A program made the translations under genes and the position numbers. DNA of 64,000 nt from Streptomyces albus subsp. albus (GTDB lineage Bacteria > Actinomycetota > Actinomycetes > Streptomycetales > Streptomycetaceae). The stretch is from assembly GCF_000725885.1 (NCBI RefSeq), contig NZ_JODR01000003.1:62001-126000 (forward strand). Reading direction: 5' to 3'. Below, piece after piece: positions 53,938 to 62,834 of this stretch (within the stretch, counting starts at the first letter, position 1; every line of letters begins with the position of its first letter). Below the pieces are notes generated by a model. It had not been told where the DNA came from and did no database searches. It saw only the letters and a list, made by a program, of their open reading frames with translations.

Positions 53938-55554
53938 TCAGCCCCGGCCGGGGTCGGCGGCCAGGGCACGGTAGTCGGTCTTGCCGTTGGCGTTGCGCGG
54001 CATCCGCTCCAGCCGCACCGCGGAGTGCGGGACCATGTAGGCGGGCAGATGCCGCGCGCAGTGCTGTTTGAGGGCGAGCAGACCGGGCGGTGCCGCGCCC
54101 TCCCGCAGCGTGTAATGCAGCACCAGCCGGGCGTCGCCGCCGGTGCCCCGCACGACCACCGCGGCGTCCTGGATGCCGGGATGGCGGAGTGCGGCGGCCT
54201 CGATCTCGCCGAGTTCCAGCCGGTAGCCGTTGAGCTTGACCATGCGGTCCTTGCGCCCGTGGTAGACGAGCAGCCCGTCCTGGATGCTGACGACGTCCCC
54301 GGTGGGGTGTTCGCCCGCGCGGTGGTGTGCGGCGGCCGGCTCGTGCTCGCGACGCCAGTAGCCGGGGGTGACGCAGTCCCCCGCGACGACGAGTTCGCCG
54401 GGCACGCCCTCGGCGGTGATCTCGCCGCCGTCCTCGGCGACCACTCGGAGGCGTGCCCCGGTGACGGGCCGTCCGATGGGCAGCTGTGTACGGGAGGCGG
54501 CCAGGTCCTCCGGGCGCACCCGGTGGTAGGTGCACACGTTGGTCTCGGTGGGGCCGTACAGGTTGTACAGGGCCGTGCCGGAGGGCAGCCGCGCGGCCAG
54601 CTCCCGCAGCCCGGGCAGGGGGAAGGGCTCGCCCGCGAAGAGCACGTACCGCAGGCTCCGGGCGGTCTCGCGGGTCAGCGCGTCGGAACGGGTGAGCAGC
54701 GCCAGGACCGAGGGCACCGAGTACCAGACGGTGACGCCGTGTTCGCGGATGCCCCGGGCCAGCGCGGTCACGTCCCGGGCCTCCGCGTCCTCGACGACCC
54801 ACACGGCGGCGCCGGCCGACAGCGCGGTGAACAGGTCGAAGGTGGACAGGTCGAAGTTGAAGGAGGCGTGGTTGGAGAACACGTCCCGCGGTCCGACGTC
54901 GAACTCGTCGCGCGCCCAGCCGATGAAGGAGGTCAGATTGCGGTGGGAGATCCGCACGCCCTTGGGCACCCCGGTGGAGCCGGAGGTGTACAGCAGCGCG
55001 GCGAGTGCGTCCGGGTGGGGCGCGGCGGCGGCTGCCGGGGCGCTCCCCGGGGCGGCGTCGGTGAACGCGGAGAACGTGTGGACCGGCACGCCCGCCGGGA
55101 GGTCGGCCGGCGGCGGCTCGGCGTCCGCGACGACGACCGCGCGCAGCGAAGCGGGCAGTCCGGCCGCGCACAGCGCCGCAAGGCGGCGGCCGTCGGTGAA
55201 CAGGACGACGGACTCGGCGTCGTGCAGGACGGTGCGCACCCGGGCCACCGGCTGGTTGCCGTCCAGCGGCACATAGGCGCAGCCCGCGCGCAGGGCACCG
55301 AGGACGGCTTCGACGTAGCGCGGCTGCTTGTCCATCCACACGGCCGCCCGGTCGCCGGGTGCGGCGCCCAGGCGGTCGAGTGCGGCGGCCAGCGCGCGGA
55401 CGCGTTCGGCCAGCACGCCGTACGTCACCCGTTCCCGGCCCAGCAGCGCCGGCCGGGCGGCCTGCTCGGCGGTGAGCGGCTCGGGCAGCCCGAGCCGCAG
55501 CGGGGCGGTGCGGCGGGGCGTCACAGTGGTGGCGGTGGCGGTGGTGTCCGTCAT
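53938..55554 (-). CDS. redM: L-prolyl-AMP ligase (RedM-like)
   Basis: A 538-residue stand-alone adenylation enzyme. Core motifs are LLYTSGSTGVPKGV (A3), FNFDLSTFDLF (A4 region), NLYGPTETNV (A5), GELVVAGDCVTPGYW (A6), GRKDRMVKLNGYRLELGEIE (A8) and NANGKTDYRAL (A10 with Lys). In prodiginine synthesis it activates L-proline and loads it on RedO. Specificity for proline is taken from context. The ATG at 55554 follows GAGGGG; a GTG at 55569 would overlap the redN stop codon (GTGA) and is an alternative. Confidence 0.9.
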   Translation of the reverse strand: MTDTTATATTVTPRRTAPLRLGLPEPLTAEQAARPALLGRERVTYGVLAERVRALAAALDRLGAAPGDRAAVWMDKQPRYVEAVLGALRAGCAYVPLDGNQPVARVRTVLHDAESVVLFTDGRRLAALCAAGLPASLRAVVVADAEPPPADLPAGVPVHTFSAFTDAAPGSAPAAAAAPHPDALAALLYTSGSTGVPKGVRISHRNLTSFIGWARDEFDVGPRDVFSNHASFNFDLSTFDLFTALSAGAAVWVVEDAEARDVTALARGIREHGVTVWYSVPSVLALLTRSDALTRETARSLRYVLFAGEPFPLPGLRELAARLPSGTALYNLYGPTETNVCTYHRVRPEDLAASRTQLPIGRPVTGARLRVVAEDGGEITAEGVPGELVVAGDCVTPGYWRREHEPAAAHHRAGEHPTGDVVSIQDGLLVYHGRKDRMVKLNGYRLELGEIEAAALRHPGIQDAAVVVRGTGGDARLVLHYTLREGAAPPGLLALKQHCARHLPAYMVPHSAVRLERMPRNANGKTDYRALAADPGRG

Positions 55555-55565
55555 TCCCGGGCCCC

Positions 55566-57458
55566 TCACTCACCGGCTCCGGGGTGCAGCACACCCGTCT
55601 CGCGGCCCGCCTCGACGAAGATGCCGGCGGCCTCGCGCAGGTCCTCGGGCGTGTGCTCGCTGGTGACGCTGACCCGCAGCCGCGCGTCGCCCAGCGGTAC
55701 GCCGGGGAAGACCACCGTCTGGCAGAACAGGCCCCGCCTGCGCACCGCGCGGCCGAACTCCATGGCGCGGCGCTCGTCGCCCACGACGAGGGGCAGGATC
55801 GCGCTGTCGGAGCGCTCCAGGTCGAAGCCGGCCTCGCGGAGCAGCTCGCGCAGCAGGCGGATGTTCGACCACAGCCGCTCCAGCCGCTCCGGTTCCCGCT
55901 CCAGCACGTCGAGGGAGGCGATCAGCCCGGCGGCCACCCCGGCGGGGATGTTGGCGGCGAACACATAGGAGTTGGCGTAGAAGCGGAGGTAGTCGATGAC
56001 CTCCTCGTCACCGACGACGAACCCGCCCATGCCGGCCAGTGCCTTGCTCATGGTGCCCAGTTCCAGGTCGACCCGGCCCTTGAGCCCGAAGTGCTCGGCG
56101 GTGCCCGAACCGGTGGCACCCAGCACCCCGGTGGCGTGCGCGTCGTCCACCAGCACCCGGGCGCCGTACTCCTCGGCCAGCCGCACGATCCCGGGCAGGT
56201 CGCAGATGTCCCCGTGCATGCTGAACACACCGTCGACCACGACGAGTCTGCCCAGGACACCCGAGCCGGGCTCGGCACAGCGCCGCAGGACCCGCTCCAG
56301 ATCCTCCATGTCGTTGTGCCGGAAGATCTTGCGGGTGCCGCCGGAGAGCTTGCAGCCGTCCACGATGCTCATGTGGTTGAGCCTGTCGACGACCAGCGCG
56401 TCGTAGCTCTTGACCAGTCCGGAGATGACGCCCAGGTTCGCCGAGTAGCCGCCGGGGAAGACGGCGCAGGCCGGGCGCTTCTTGAAGGCGGCCAGCCGCC
56501 GCTCCAGCTCCTTGTGCAGCTGGTTGGTGCCGCCGATGATGCGGGAGCCGGTGTGGGTGGCACCGTAGGAGCGCGTCGCTTCGCAGACGGCCTCGACGAC
56601 CTCGGGATGGTTGGCCAGACCGAGGTAGTTGTTGGACGCGAAGTGCAGGAACTCCCGCTCGCGGCCCTCCAGTTCGTCGAATACGACCGCCTTGTTGGTG
56701 CTGCGCGCCCGCATCGGCATGCCGTACCAGTAGAGCCGGTCCTCCTCCCGCTTGCGGCGGTAGGCGGCGAAGGAGCGGGCCTTGGCGAACAGGTCCGGGT
56801 CGCGTTCCTCCAGGAAGTCCTTCATGGAGCGCGGGTCCCAGGTGCCGGCCCCGGTCCCGTCGGCCGTGCCGTGGACGGCGCGGAGCGCGTCGAGTTCGGC
56901 GGCGAGCTTGCGCAGGGTGGTGGCGGTGACCTCTCCCGTCACGCTGTCGGGCAGCCCGAACGCGTCGGCCACCTCACCCGTGAGGGAGGTGAGGACCACC
57001 GAGTCGACGCCCAGTTCGCTCTCCAGGTCGGCGTCCGGGTCGAGCTGGTGGCGTGCGTAGTGGGTGTGCCGCATCGCCGCTTCGACGACGGCCTCCAGGA
57101 GCGCGTCTCCTTCGGCCTCCGGAGGGTGGGGGGCCGCGGTGCCGGTGTCCGCGCCGGTGCCGGCGGGCGGGCCGTCGCCGACGGCCTCCCGCACGGCGTC
57201 GATCAGCGGGCGCAGCGTGGTGAACTCGCCGGTGGGCCGTTCGGCGAGGCCGAAGTGGTCCTGCACGGAGCCCAGCACGGTCTCCAGGACGATCGAGTCG
57301 ATGCCCAGCTCGCCCTCGAGGTCGGCGTCCAAGGAGAGCGTGCCGAGGTCGTACAGCGTGTGCTCGGCGACGATCCGCAGCACCTGCTCCTCCACCGGAC
57401 CGGTCCCCTGCCCGGTCCCGGGCCTGCTGTCGGGTCCGGTCCCGGTACGGCCCGTCAT
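55566..57458 (-). CDS. redN: ACP-ACP-oxoamine synthase (RedN/PigH-like)
   Basis: A 630-residue three-part enzyme: two acyl carrier domains with Ser in ELGIDSIV (S55) and ELGVDSVV (near residue 150), then a PLP-dependent alpha-oxoamine synthase of about 400 residues. The PLP part shows FASNNYLGLANHPEV, GATHTGSRIIGGTNQLHKELE, VDDAHATGVLGATGSGTAEH and the lysine K472 in GTMSKALAGMGGFV. In the pathway it carries malonyl on the carrier domains and joins the pyrrole polyketide to serine to give HBM. The ATG overlaps the redO stop codon (ATGA). This domain order is diagnostic for prodiginine-type clusters. Confidence 0.93.
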   Translation of the reverse strand: MTGRTGTGPDSRPGTGQGTGPVEEQVLRIVAEHTLYDLGTLSLDADLEGELGIDSIVLETVLGSVQDHFGLAERPTGEFTTLRPLIDAVREAVGDGPPAGTGADTGTAAPHPPEAEGDALLEAVVEAAMRHTHYARHQLDPDADLESELGVDSVVLTSLTGEVADAFGLPDSVTGEVTATTLRKLAAELDALRAVHGTADGTGAGTWDPRSMKDFLEERDPDLFAKARSFAAYRRKREEDRLYWYGMPMRARSTNKAVVFDELEGREREFLHFASNNYLGLANHPEVVEAVCEATRSYGATHTGSRIIGGTNQLHKELERRLAAFKKRPACAVFPGGYSANLGVISGLVKSYDALVVDRLNHMSIVDGCKLSGGTRKIFRHNDMEDLERVLRRCAEPGSGVLGRLVVVDGVFSMHGDICDLPGIVRLAEEYGARVLVDDAHATGVLGATGSGTAEHFGLKGRVDLELGTMSKALAGMGGFVVGDEEVIDYLRFYANSYVFAANIPAGVAAGLIASLDVLEREPERLERLWSNIRLLRELLREAGFDLERSDSAILPLVVGDERRAMEFGRAVRRRGLFCQTVVFPGVPLGDARLRVSVTSEHTPEDLREAAGIFVEAGRETGVLHPGAGE

Positions 57459-57715
57459 CGCACGCCCTCCTGCTCCGCGCGCAGCCGGTCCACCAGCGCC
57501 GCCATGGCGTGCACGGTCGCGAAGTTCTCCGGGGAGACCTCCGGCAGGGGCACGGTGATGCGGAACTCGTCCTGCAGATGGTGCACGAGGTCGAAGATTC
57601 CCGCCGAATCGATGATGTTCAGCTCGGTCAAGGGCGTTTCGCTGTCCAGTCCTTCGCTGTCGCCGTCCAGCAGAACCGTGGCGATGTGATTGATGATCGA
57701 CTGCTCCGTATTCAT
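57455..57715 (-). CDS. redO: peptidyl carrier protein for proline (RedO-like)
   Basis: An 86-residue carrier protein: MNTEQSIINHIATVLLDGDSEG, with the phosphopantetheine serine S37 in LNIIDSAGIFDLVHHLQDEF. It holds proline (from RedM) while RedW oxidises it to pyrrole-2-carboxylate. It is the first gene of the eight-gene leftward operon. The ATG at 57715 gives a normal carrier protein length; the ribosome site is weak. Confidence 0.9.
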   Translation of the reverse strand: MNTEQSIINHIATVLLDGDSEGLDSETPLTELNIIDSAGIFDLVHHLQDEFRITVPLPEVSPENFATVHAMAALVDRLRAEQEGVR

Positions 57716-58151
57716 GGGCGTTCTTGACCGTCCTTGACTCGGAATTCTGGGAATCGCCGCAGCAACAGCCATCGGCCGGTACTCACTCGAAAAGCAGCGG
57801 ATTCGCGTGCAATACGATGCCACCGGCGGCTTGCACGCCGCTGAGACGGGAATGACAACCGGCTGTCGCTGCCGCACCTTTCCGGCCACACCCCCTGTGA
57901 CCTGCATCGGGACAGAACCCTTACCGCTGTTCGGACACGGTACGGGGTGGACACGGCGAAGGCCGCTCGGGTAAACAGGCCCTCGTCACTTGCTTCCCTG
58001 CTCACTCGCTCGAACTGGTCGACGGCCGCTTCGACGCGGCACGCCCAGCGTGCGGACATCCGAGTGGATCTGTTTTCCGACGCCCCCTCACCCACATTTT
58101 TCGGCGTAACCACTCGGCACACCATCGGACCGATTCGGGGGTCGCCACCTC
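57716..58151. other. divergent control region of redO and redX operons
   Basis: This 436-bp gap separates the two divergent red operons and is the natural place for binding of a cluster activator. No clear vegetative promoter or regular 11-bp heptamer repeat array is visible. Local AT-rich patches occur at about 57781-57815 and 58095-58101. Confidence 0.5.
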
Positions 58152-61148
58152 ATGCACTCCACAGCGGAGCCGAGCGGCACGACGGAAAAGAACACGGAAA
58201 CGGCCGGAGAGCCCGTGGCGATCGTGGGGATCGCCGCTCTGCACCCCGAGGCCGGAAACCTCACCGACTTCTGGCGGTTGCTGACCGGCGGCCCGCACGA
58301 CGCGAACGTCGCGGACGACGCCGACGACGCCGACGACTCGGCCGCCGAGGACGGCGCCGGCCCCGCGGACGGCAGGGACGGCCAAGGCCGCCCGGACACC
58401 GTGGGCGGCACCGGCGGCGCGGACAGCGAGGTGCCCGGTCCCGGGCTGGACGGGGTGAGGATCGACGTCGCCCGCTTCCGCATCCCGCCGGCCCAGGCCG
58501 GGGCGATGGCACGCCTCCAGCTGCTGATGCTGGAGGCGGCCCGCCGCTGCCTGGAGGACGCCGGCGGCGCGGACCGCGCCCTGGACCGGGACCGCACCGA
58601 CGTCGTCGTCGGCACCTGCTTCGGACTGGACCGGCAGTACGCCAACGCGCTGCGCGTCGAAGGCCGCCGCTACGCCCGCGAACTGCGGCGGGCCGCCGCC
58701 GGCTCGTCCGATCCCCGTACGCGGGAGAACGCCGCGCAGGCCGAGGAGGAGCTGCGCTCGGTGCTGCGCCGGCGGCTGGGTGCCTCCCCGCACGACCGGG
58801 TCGGGGAGATGGCCAGCACCATCCCCGCACGGATCGCCTCGGCGTTCCGGCTGCGCGGACGCACCCTCGCTCTGGAGTCCTCCGACGCGACCTCCTTCGT
58901 CGCCCTCGCGCACGCGCTGACCGCGCTGCGGGCCGGCGCCTGCGACGCGGTGCTGGTGGTGACCGGGCAGCGCCGGGAGAGCCCGCTGCTGGAGCGCACC
59001 CTGGCCGCCAAGGGGCTGGAGCACGGGCTGGGCGAGGGAGTCGGGGCCCTGCTGCTCAAACGGCTGGGCACCGCCGAGCGGGACGGCGACCGCATCCACG
59101 CACTGGTGCGCGGCTGTTCCCTCACGCACGAGGCGCGGCCCGGCCCGTTCGGCCGCTCCACCTCCGCCGTACGGCACCGTGCCAACCTGCGGCAGGCCCT
59201 GCGCGAGGCCGGCCGGGGCGCGCCCGTCCAGTACGTGGAGCACGCCACTCCGCCTCCCGCCTGGCCCCTTCCGGGCGGCGGCACGGCCGGGCCCGCACGC
59301 GGGGAGCTCTCCGCGGACTCCCCCGACGGCTCCCCCGACGAGACCGGCCCGGACCCCCTGATCGGGCCCCTGCCCGCGGCTCCCTCCGCCGAGGGAGCCC
59401 CGGCGCAGCCCGGTTCCGCGTGCCCGCACGCGGCGGAGCCTGGTGCGGGCCCCGGCCCCGTACCGTTCGTACGCCGTACGGCCGACCGGCTGGGGCACAC
59501 CCTGGCCAACGCAGGGGTGGCGGCCGTCAGCACGGTGGCGCTGGCGCTGCGGCACCGCACCGTGCCGGCCGCCTCGCCGGACGCCGGGGCCGTGCCGTGG
59601 CCCGCACCCGAGGGCGGGGCACCCCGTCGCGCGGTGGTGGCCGGCTCCTCACTCACGGGGACGGTGTGCCACGTGGTGCTGGAGGAGTACCGGCCCAGGA
59701 GGGCCCGGCCCCATGTGCCCGCCCGGCCGGCCGTCGCGGAGCCGGTCGCCGTGGTGGCGCTGGGCGGGCGGTTCGCGGGGGCGCCGGACGCCGGGGCGTT
59801 CTGGCGCACCGTGCTGTCCGGGCGGGACGCCTTCGCCCCGTTCGACGAGAACGTGCTGGACAGGGACCTGTTCCACGCGCCCGGGGCGCTCAGCCTCGAC
59901 AGCAGCTACACCGACCGGGGCGCCGCTGTGCGGGTGCCCGCCACCCCGCCGGCCGGGGTGCGCATGGACCCGGCGCGGTACGCGGCGCTGGACGCGGCAC
60001 AGCGGCTGGCGCTGACGGTCGCCGCCGAACTGTTCGGACGGCGCTCCCCGGGCGAGGCGGGGCTGAGGGGCCGCCCGGGAATGGTGGCGCTGGGCAGCAC
60101 TCTGGGGCTGGGCCGGGACCGGCAGGCGCACACCCTCGCGTCCCTCCCCCGCCTGGACGCCGCCGCGTCGGAACTGACCGCGCTCAAGCATCTGTCGCCC
60201 CAGGAGTCGGCCCGCCTGCTCGCCCAGGTGCACCGGCGGTATCCGGAGCAGGCCGCCCTCGTCACACCCACCCTGTTCGACGAGGCGCTGGCCAGCGGCA
60301 GCGCGGCGCTGATCGCCGGCCAGTTCGGGCTGGACGCGGTTCCGGTGGCGGTGGAGGCGGCCTGCGCCTCGTCGCTGGCGGCACTGGACCTCGCGGTCGG
60401 TGCGCTGCGTTCGGGCGCGGTGGACTACGCGGTGGCCGGCGGGGTGGAACTGCCCTGCAACGAGCGGGACCTGGTGCTGTGCTCGGCACTGGGCCTGCTG
60501 TCGCACGACCGCATCACCCCGTTCGACGAGGCGGCCGACGGTTTCACACCCGGTGACGGCTGCGCGCTCTTCCTCCTCAAGCGGCTGTCCGACGCCCGCC
60601 GGGACGGCGACGAGGTGCTCGGCGTGGTCCGCGGCATCGGCGGGTCCAACGACGCGAAATCGCTGATCGCGCCGGACGCGGACGGTCAGGTCCGGGCCAT
60701 GCGCCAGGCGTTCGGGCAGGTGGACTTCGCGCCCGCCGACGTGGACTACCTGGAGGCGCACGGCACCGGCACCAAGGTCGGCGACCGGGTGGAGATCACC
60801 GCCACCGGTGAGGTGTACGGCGGCCCCCGCCGCTCACGCCCGCTGGACATCGGTTCGGCCAAGTCCTTCTTCGGCCACACCTTCGCCGCGGCGGGCGGCG
60901 CCGGTCTGCTGCGCGCACTGCTGGCGATGCGGGCGGGGAAGCTGCCGCCCAACGCCAACCTCGACCGGCTCAACCCCGCCCTGCGGCTGTCGGACATCCC
61001 CGCGACGGTCTCGACCCGCGCGGGCGTCTGGCCCCGCCCGGAGGGCCGGCCCCGCAGGGCCGGGGTCAGCTCCTTCGGGACCGGGGGCATCAACTACCAC
61101 CTGCTCATCGAGGAAGACCTCCCGCACTCACGGACGGACTCCGCATGA
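58152..61148 (+). CDS. redX: tandem ketosynthase (RedX/PigJ-like)
   Basis: A 998-residue protein with two ketosynthase units. The first (about residues 15-510) keeps the fold, but its active-site stretch reads [14 protein letters not shown], with no cysteine, and carries a long Pro/Gly/Glu-rich insertion near 380-440. The second (about 530-990) is intact: C738 in [14 protein letters not shown]870 in [12 protein letters not shown]904 and H909 in [14 protein letters not shown]. RedX extends the pyrrolyl starter from RedO with malonyl carried on RedN. The stop overlaps the redW ATG. Confidence 0.88.
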   Translation: MHSTAEPSGTTEKNTETAGEPVAIVGIAALHPEAGNLTDFWRLLTGGPHDANVADDADDADDSAAEDGAGPADGRDGQGRPDTVGGTGGADSEVPGPGLDGVRIDVARFRIPPAQAGAMARLQLLMLEAARRCLEDAGGADRALDRDRTDVVVGTCFGLDRQYANALRVEGRRYARELRRAAAGSSDPRTRENAAQAEEELRSVLRRRLGASPHDRVGEMASTIPARIASAFRLRGRTLALESSDATSFVALAHALTALRAGACDAVLVVTGQRRESPLLERTLAAKGLEHGLGEGVGALLLKRLGTAERDGDRIHALVRGCSLTHEARPGPFGRSTSAVRHRANLRQALREAGRGAPVQYVEHATPPPAWPLPGGGTAGPARGELSADSPDGSPDETGPDPLIGPLPAAPSAEGAPAQPGSACPHAAEPGAGPGPVPFVRRTADRLGHTLANAGVAAVSTVALALRHRTVPAASPDAGAVPWPAPEGGAPRRAVVAGSSLTGTVCHVVLEEYRPRRARPHVPARPAVAEPVAVVALGGRFAGAPDAGAFWRTVLSGRDAFAPFDENVLDRDLFHAPGALSLDSSYTDRGAAVRVPATPPAGVRMDPARYAALDAAQRLALTVAAELFGRRSPGEAGLRGRPGMVALGSTLGLGRDRQAHTLASLPRLDAAASELTALKHLSPQESARLLAQVHRRYPEQAALVTPTLFDEALASGSAALIAGQFGLDAVPVAVEAACASSLAALDLAVGALRSGAVDYAVAGGVELPCNERDLVLCSALGLLSHDRITPFDEAADGFTPGDGCALFLLKRLSDARRDGDEVLGVVRGIGGSNDAKSLIAPDADGQVRAMRQAFGQVDFAPADVDYLEAHGTGTKVGDRVEITATGEVYGGPRRSRPLDIGSAKSFFGHTFAAAGGAGLLRALLAMRAGKLPPNANLDRLNPALRLSDIPATVSTRAGVWPRPEGRPRRAGVSSFGTGGINYHLLIEEDLPHSRTDSA

Positions 61149-62287
61149 ACTTCGCTCTCGATCCGGAAACCGAAGAGATGTGCACGGCGCTCTCGGGATT
61201 CGCCCGGCACAAGCTGGACCCGCCCGAGCGCTTCGACCCGGACGAGTTCCGGCAGCGCTGGCTGCTGGCCGGCCGGCAGGGCGTGGTGGGCACCACCGTT
61301 CCCGAGGAGTACGGGGGGCTGGGTGCGGGCGCGGTGACCGCGGCGGCGCTGATGGAAGCCCTGGGCAGCGGCTGCCGGGACACGGGCTTCACCTTCTCCG
61401 TGGGCGCGCACCTGTTCGCCTGCGTCATGCCGATCGTCGAGTTCGGCACCGAGGAGCAGAAGCGGCGGTGGCTGCCGGCCCTCGCCTCCGGCGAGCGCAT
61501 CGCCGCGCACGGCATCACCGAACCGGAGGCCGGATCGGACGCGTTGGGCATCCGTACCCGCGCGGTCCGTGACGGCGACCACTACGTGCTGAACGGTGAG
61601 AAGTGCTTCACGACCAACTCACCCGTCGCGGACGTCTTCGTCATCCAGGCGGTGACCCGGCCCGGCGGGGGCTTCTTCGGCCTGTCGACGTTCCTGGTGG
61701 AGGCCGGCACGCCCGGACTGTCGGTCGGGCCGCACTACGACAAGGTGGGGCTGCGCGGCTCGCCGATGGCGGACGTCCACCTGGCGGACGTGCGGGTCCC
61801 GGCCGACCGGATGCTCGGCTCGGAAGGCGTGGGCGCCAGCGTGTTCACCGCGTCGATGAAGTGGGAGCGCACCTGTCTGTTCGCCGGGTACCTGGGCGCG
61901 ATGCGCAGGGTGCTGGAGTCGACGACGGAGTACGCCAGGGAGCGGCGCCAGTTCGGCGCGCCCATCGGCAGCTTCCAGGCGGTCGGCCACCGCATCGTGG
62001 ACATGCTTCTGCGGCTGGAGTCCGCGCGGCTGCTGCTGTTCAAGGCCGCCGCCGGGATCGACGCCGGCTCCCAGGACGAGGTGGCGCCTGCCCTCGCCAA
62101 GCTGGCGGTCAGCGAGGCGGCTGTCCAGCTGGGACTGGACGCGGTCCAGGTGCGCGGCGCTTTGGGCATCCTCGACGGCGAGGCGGAGACGCTGCTGCGG
62201 GACGCGCTGCCGTCGCGGATCTTCTCGGGCACCAACGACATCCAGAAGAACAACATCGCCCGCGCGCTGGGCCTCTCCCGCCGCTGA
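61145..62287 (+). CDS. redW: prolyl-carrier dehydrogenase, acyl-CoA dehydrogenase fold (RedW-like)
   Basis: A 380-residue flavoenzyme of the acyl-CoA dehydrogenase fold. Motifs include [61 protein letters not shown] and [15 protein letters not shown], then [18 protein letters not shown]. In prodiginine synthesis RedW/PigA oxidises prolyl-S-RedO to pyrrolyl-2-carboxyl-S-RedO. Its ATG overlaps the redX stop codon (ATGA). Confidence 0.92.
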   Translation: MNFALDPETEEMCTALSGFARHKLDPPERFDPDEFRQRWLLAGRQGVVGTTVPEEYGGLGAGAVTAAALMEALGSGCRDTGFTFSVGAHLFACVMPIVEFGTEEQKRRWLPALASGERIAAHGITEPEAGSDALGIRTRAVRDGDHYVLNGEKCFTTNSPVADVFVIQAVTRPGGGFFGLSTFLVEAGTPGLSVGPHYDKVGLRGSPMADVHLADVRVPADRMLGSEGVGASVFTASMKWERTCLFAGYLGAMRRVLESTTEYARERRQFGAPIGSFQAVGHRIVDMLLRLESARLLLFKAAAGIDAGSQDEVAPALAKLAVSEAAVQLGLDAVQVRGALGILDGEAETLLRDALPSRIFSGTNDIQKNNIARALGLSRR

Positions 62288-62399
62288 GCGGGGCCCGCGC
62301 CCCTGCCCTCACCCTTCCCTCACCAGAGAGCCATTCGCCCGCTCAGGAAACGCGTTCCCCCGGCGGGAGCGCTCCCCTCCGTCAGGAAGAAGGTCACAC

Positions 62400-62717
62400 A
62401 TGGAGTGCGTCGTCCACCGCATCCGGCTGCGCGAGGCGGCCGAGCACGAGCGGTTCGAGAAGTGGGTGCGGGAGGTGGACTACGCGGCCTGTCCGCAGCT
62501 GCCCAGTGTGGTCTCCTTCTCCGTTCATCGGGTCTCGCTCGCGGCGGACGCGCCCGTGCACTACTTCGAGGTCATCCAGGTGACGTCACAGGCCGCCTTC
62601 GCGGCGGACGCGGCCGGGGACGTCTTCCGCGGTCTGGAGGCGGAGTTCGGCACGATGGCCGAGGTCGTGGACGAACTGGCCGGCGAGCGTGTCGGCGCGG
62701 GGTACGCCGCCGGCTGA
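62400..62717 (+). CDS. redY: RedY/PigK-like small protein
   Basis: A 105-residue protein resembling the RedY/PigK group of prodiginine clusters, with a ferredoxin-like dimeric barrel pattern (MECVVHRIRLREAAEHERFEKWVREVDYAACPQLPSVVSFSVHRV...YFEVIQVTSQAAFAADA). Its exact role is not settled; a helper function in bipyrrole formation has been proposed. It lies 112 bp after redW with AGGAAGAAGG upstream, and a strong terminator follows. Confidence 0.85.
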   Translation: MECVVHRIRLREAAEHERFEKWVREVDYAACPQLPSVVSFSVHRVSLAADAPVHYFEVIQVTSQAAFAADAAGDVFRGLEAEFGTMAEVVDELAGERVGAGYAAG

Positions 62718-62748
62718 ACCGCGGCCCGCCCGCCGCCGGCACAGCGGC

Positions 62749-62791
62749 CAGGGCCCCGACCCGGGATGGCGGATTCCGGGTCGGGGCCCTG
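62749..62791 (+). terminator. redX-redW-redY operon terminator
   Basis: A perfect 16-bp stem (62749-62764 with 62776-62791) and an 11-nt loop lie 31 bp after the redY stop codon and 44 bp before the end of the convergent ketosynthase gene, so it may serve both. Confidence 0.82.
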
Positions 62792-62834
62792 ACGTGTGCC
62801 CGTGCGGGCCGGGGAAGGGAGCGGCCGACGCCGC

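Noticed and set aside
58006..58036. TCGA-like heptamers as a SARP activator site in the redO-redX gap
   Set aside because: The copies at 58010, 58019 and 58031 are spaced 9 and 12 bp, not the 11-bp phase expected for SARP binding, so a site cannot be supported.
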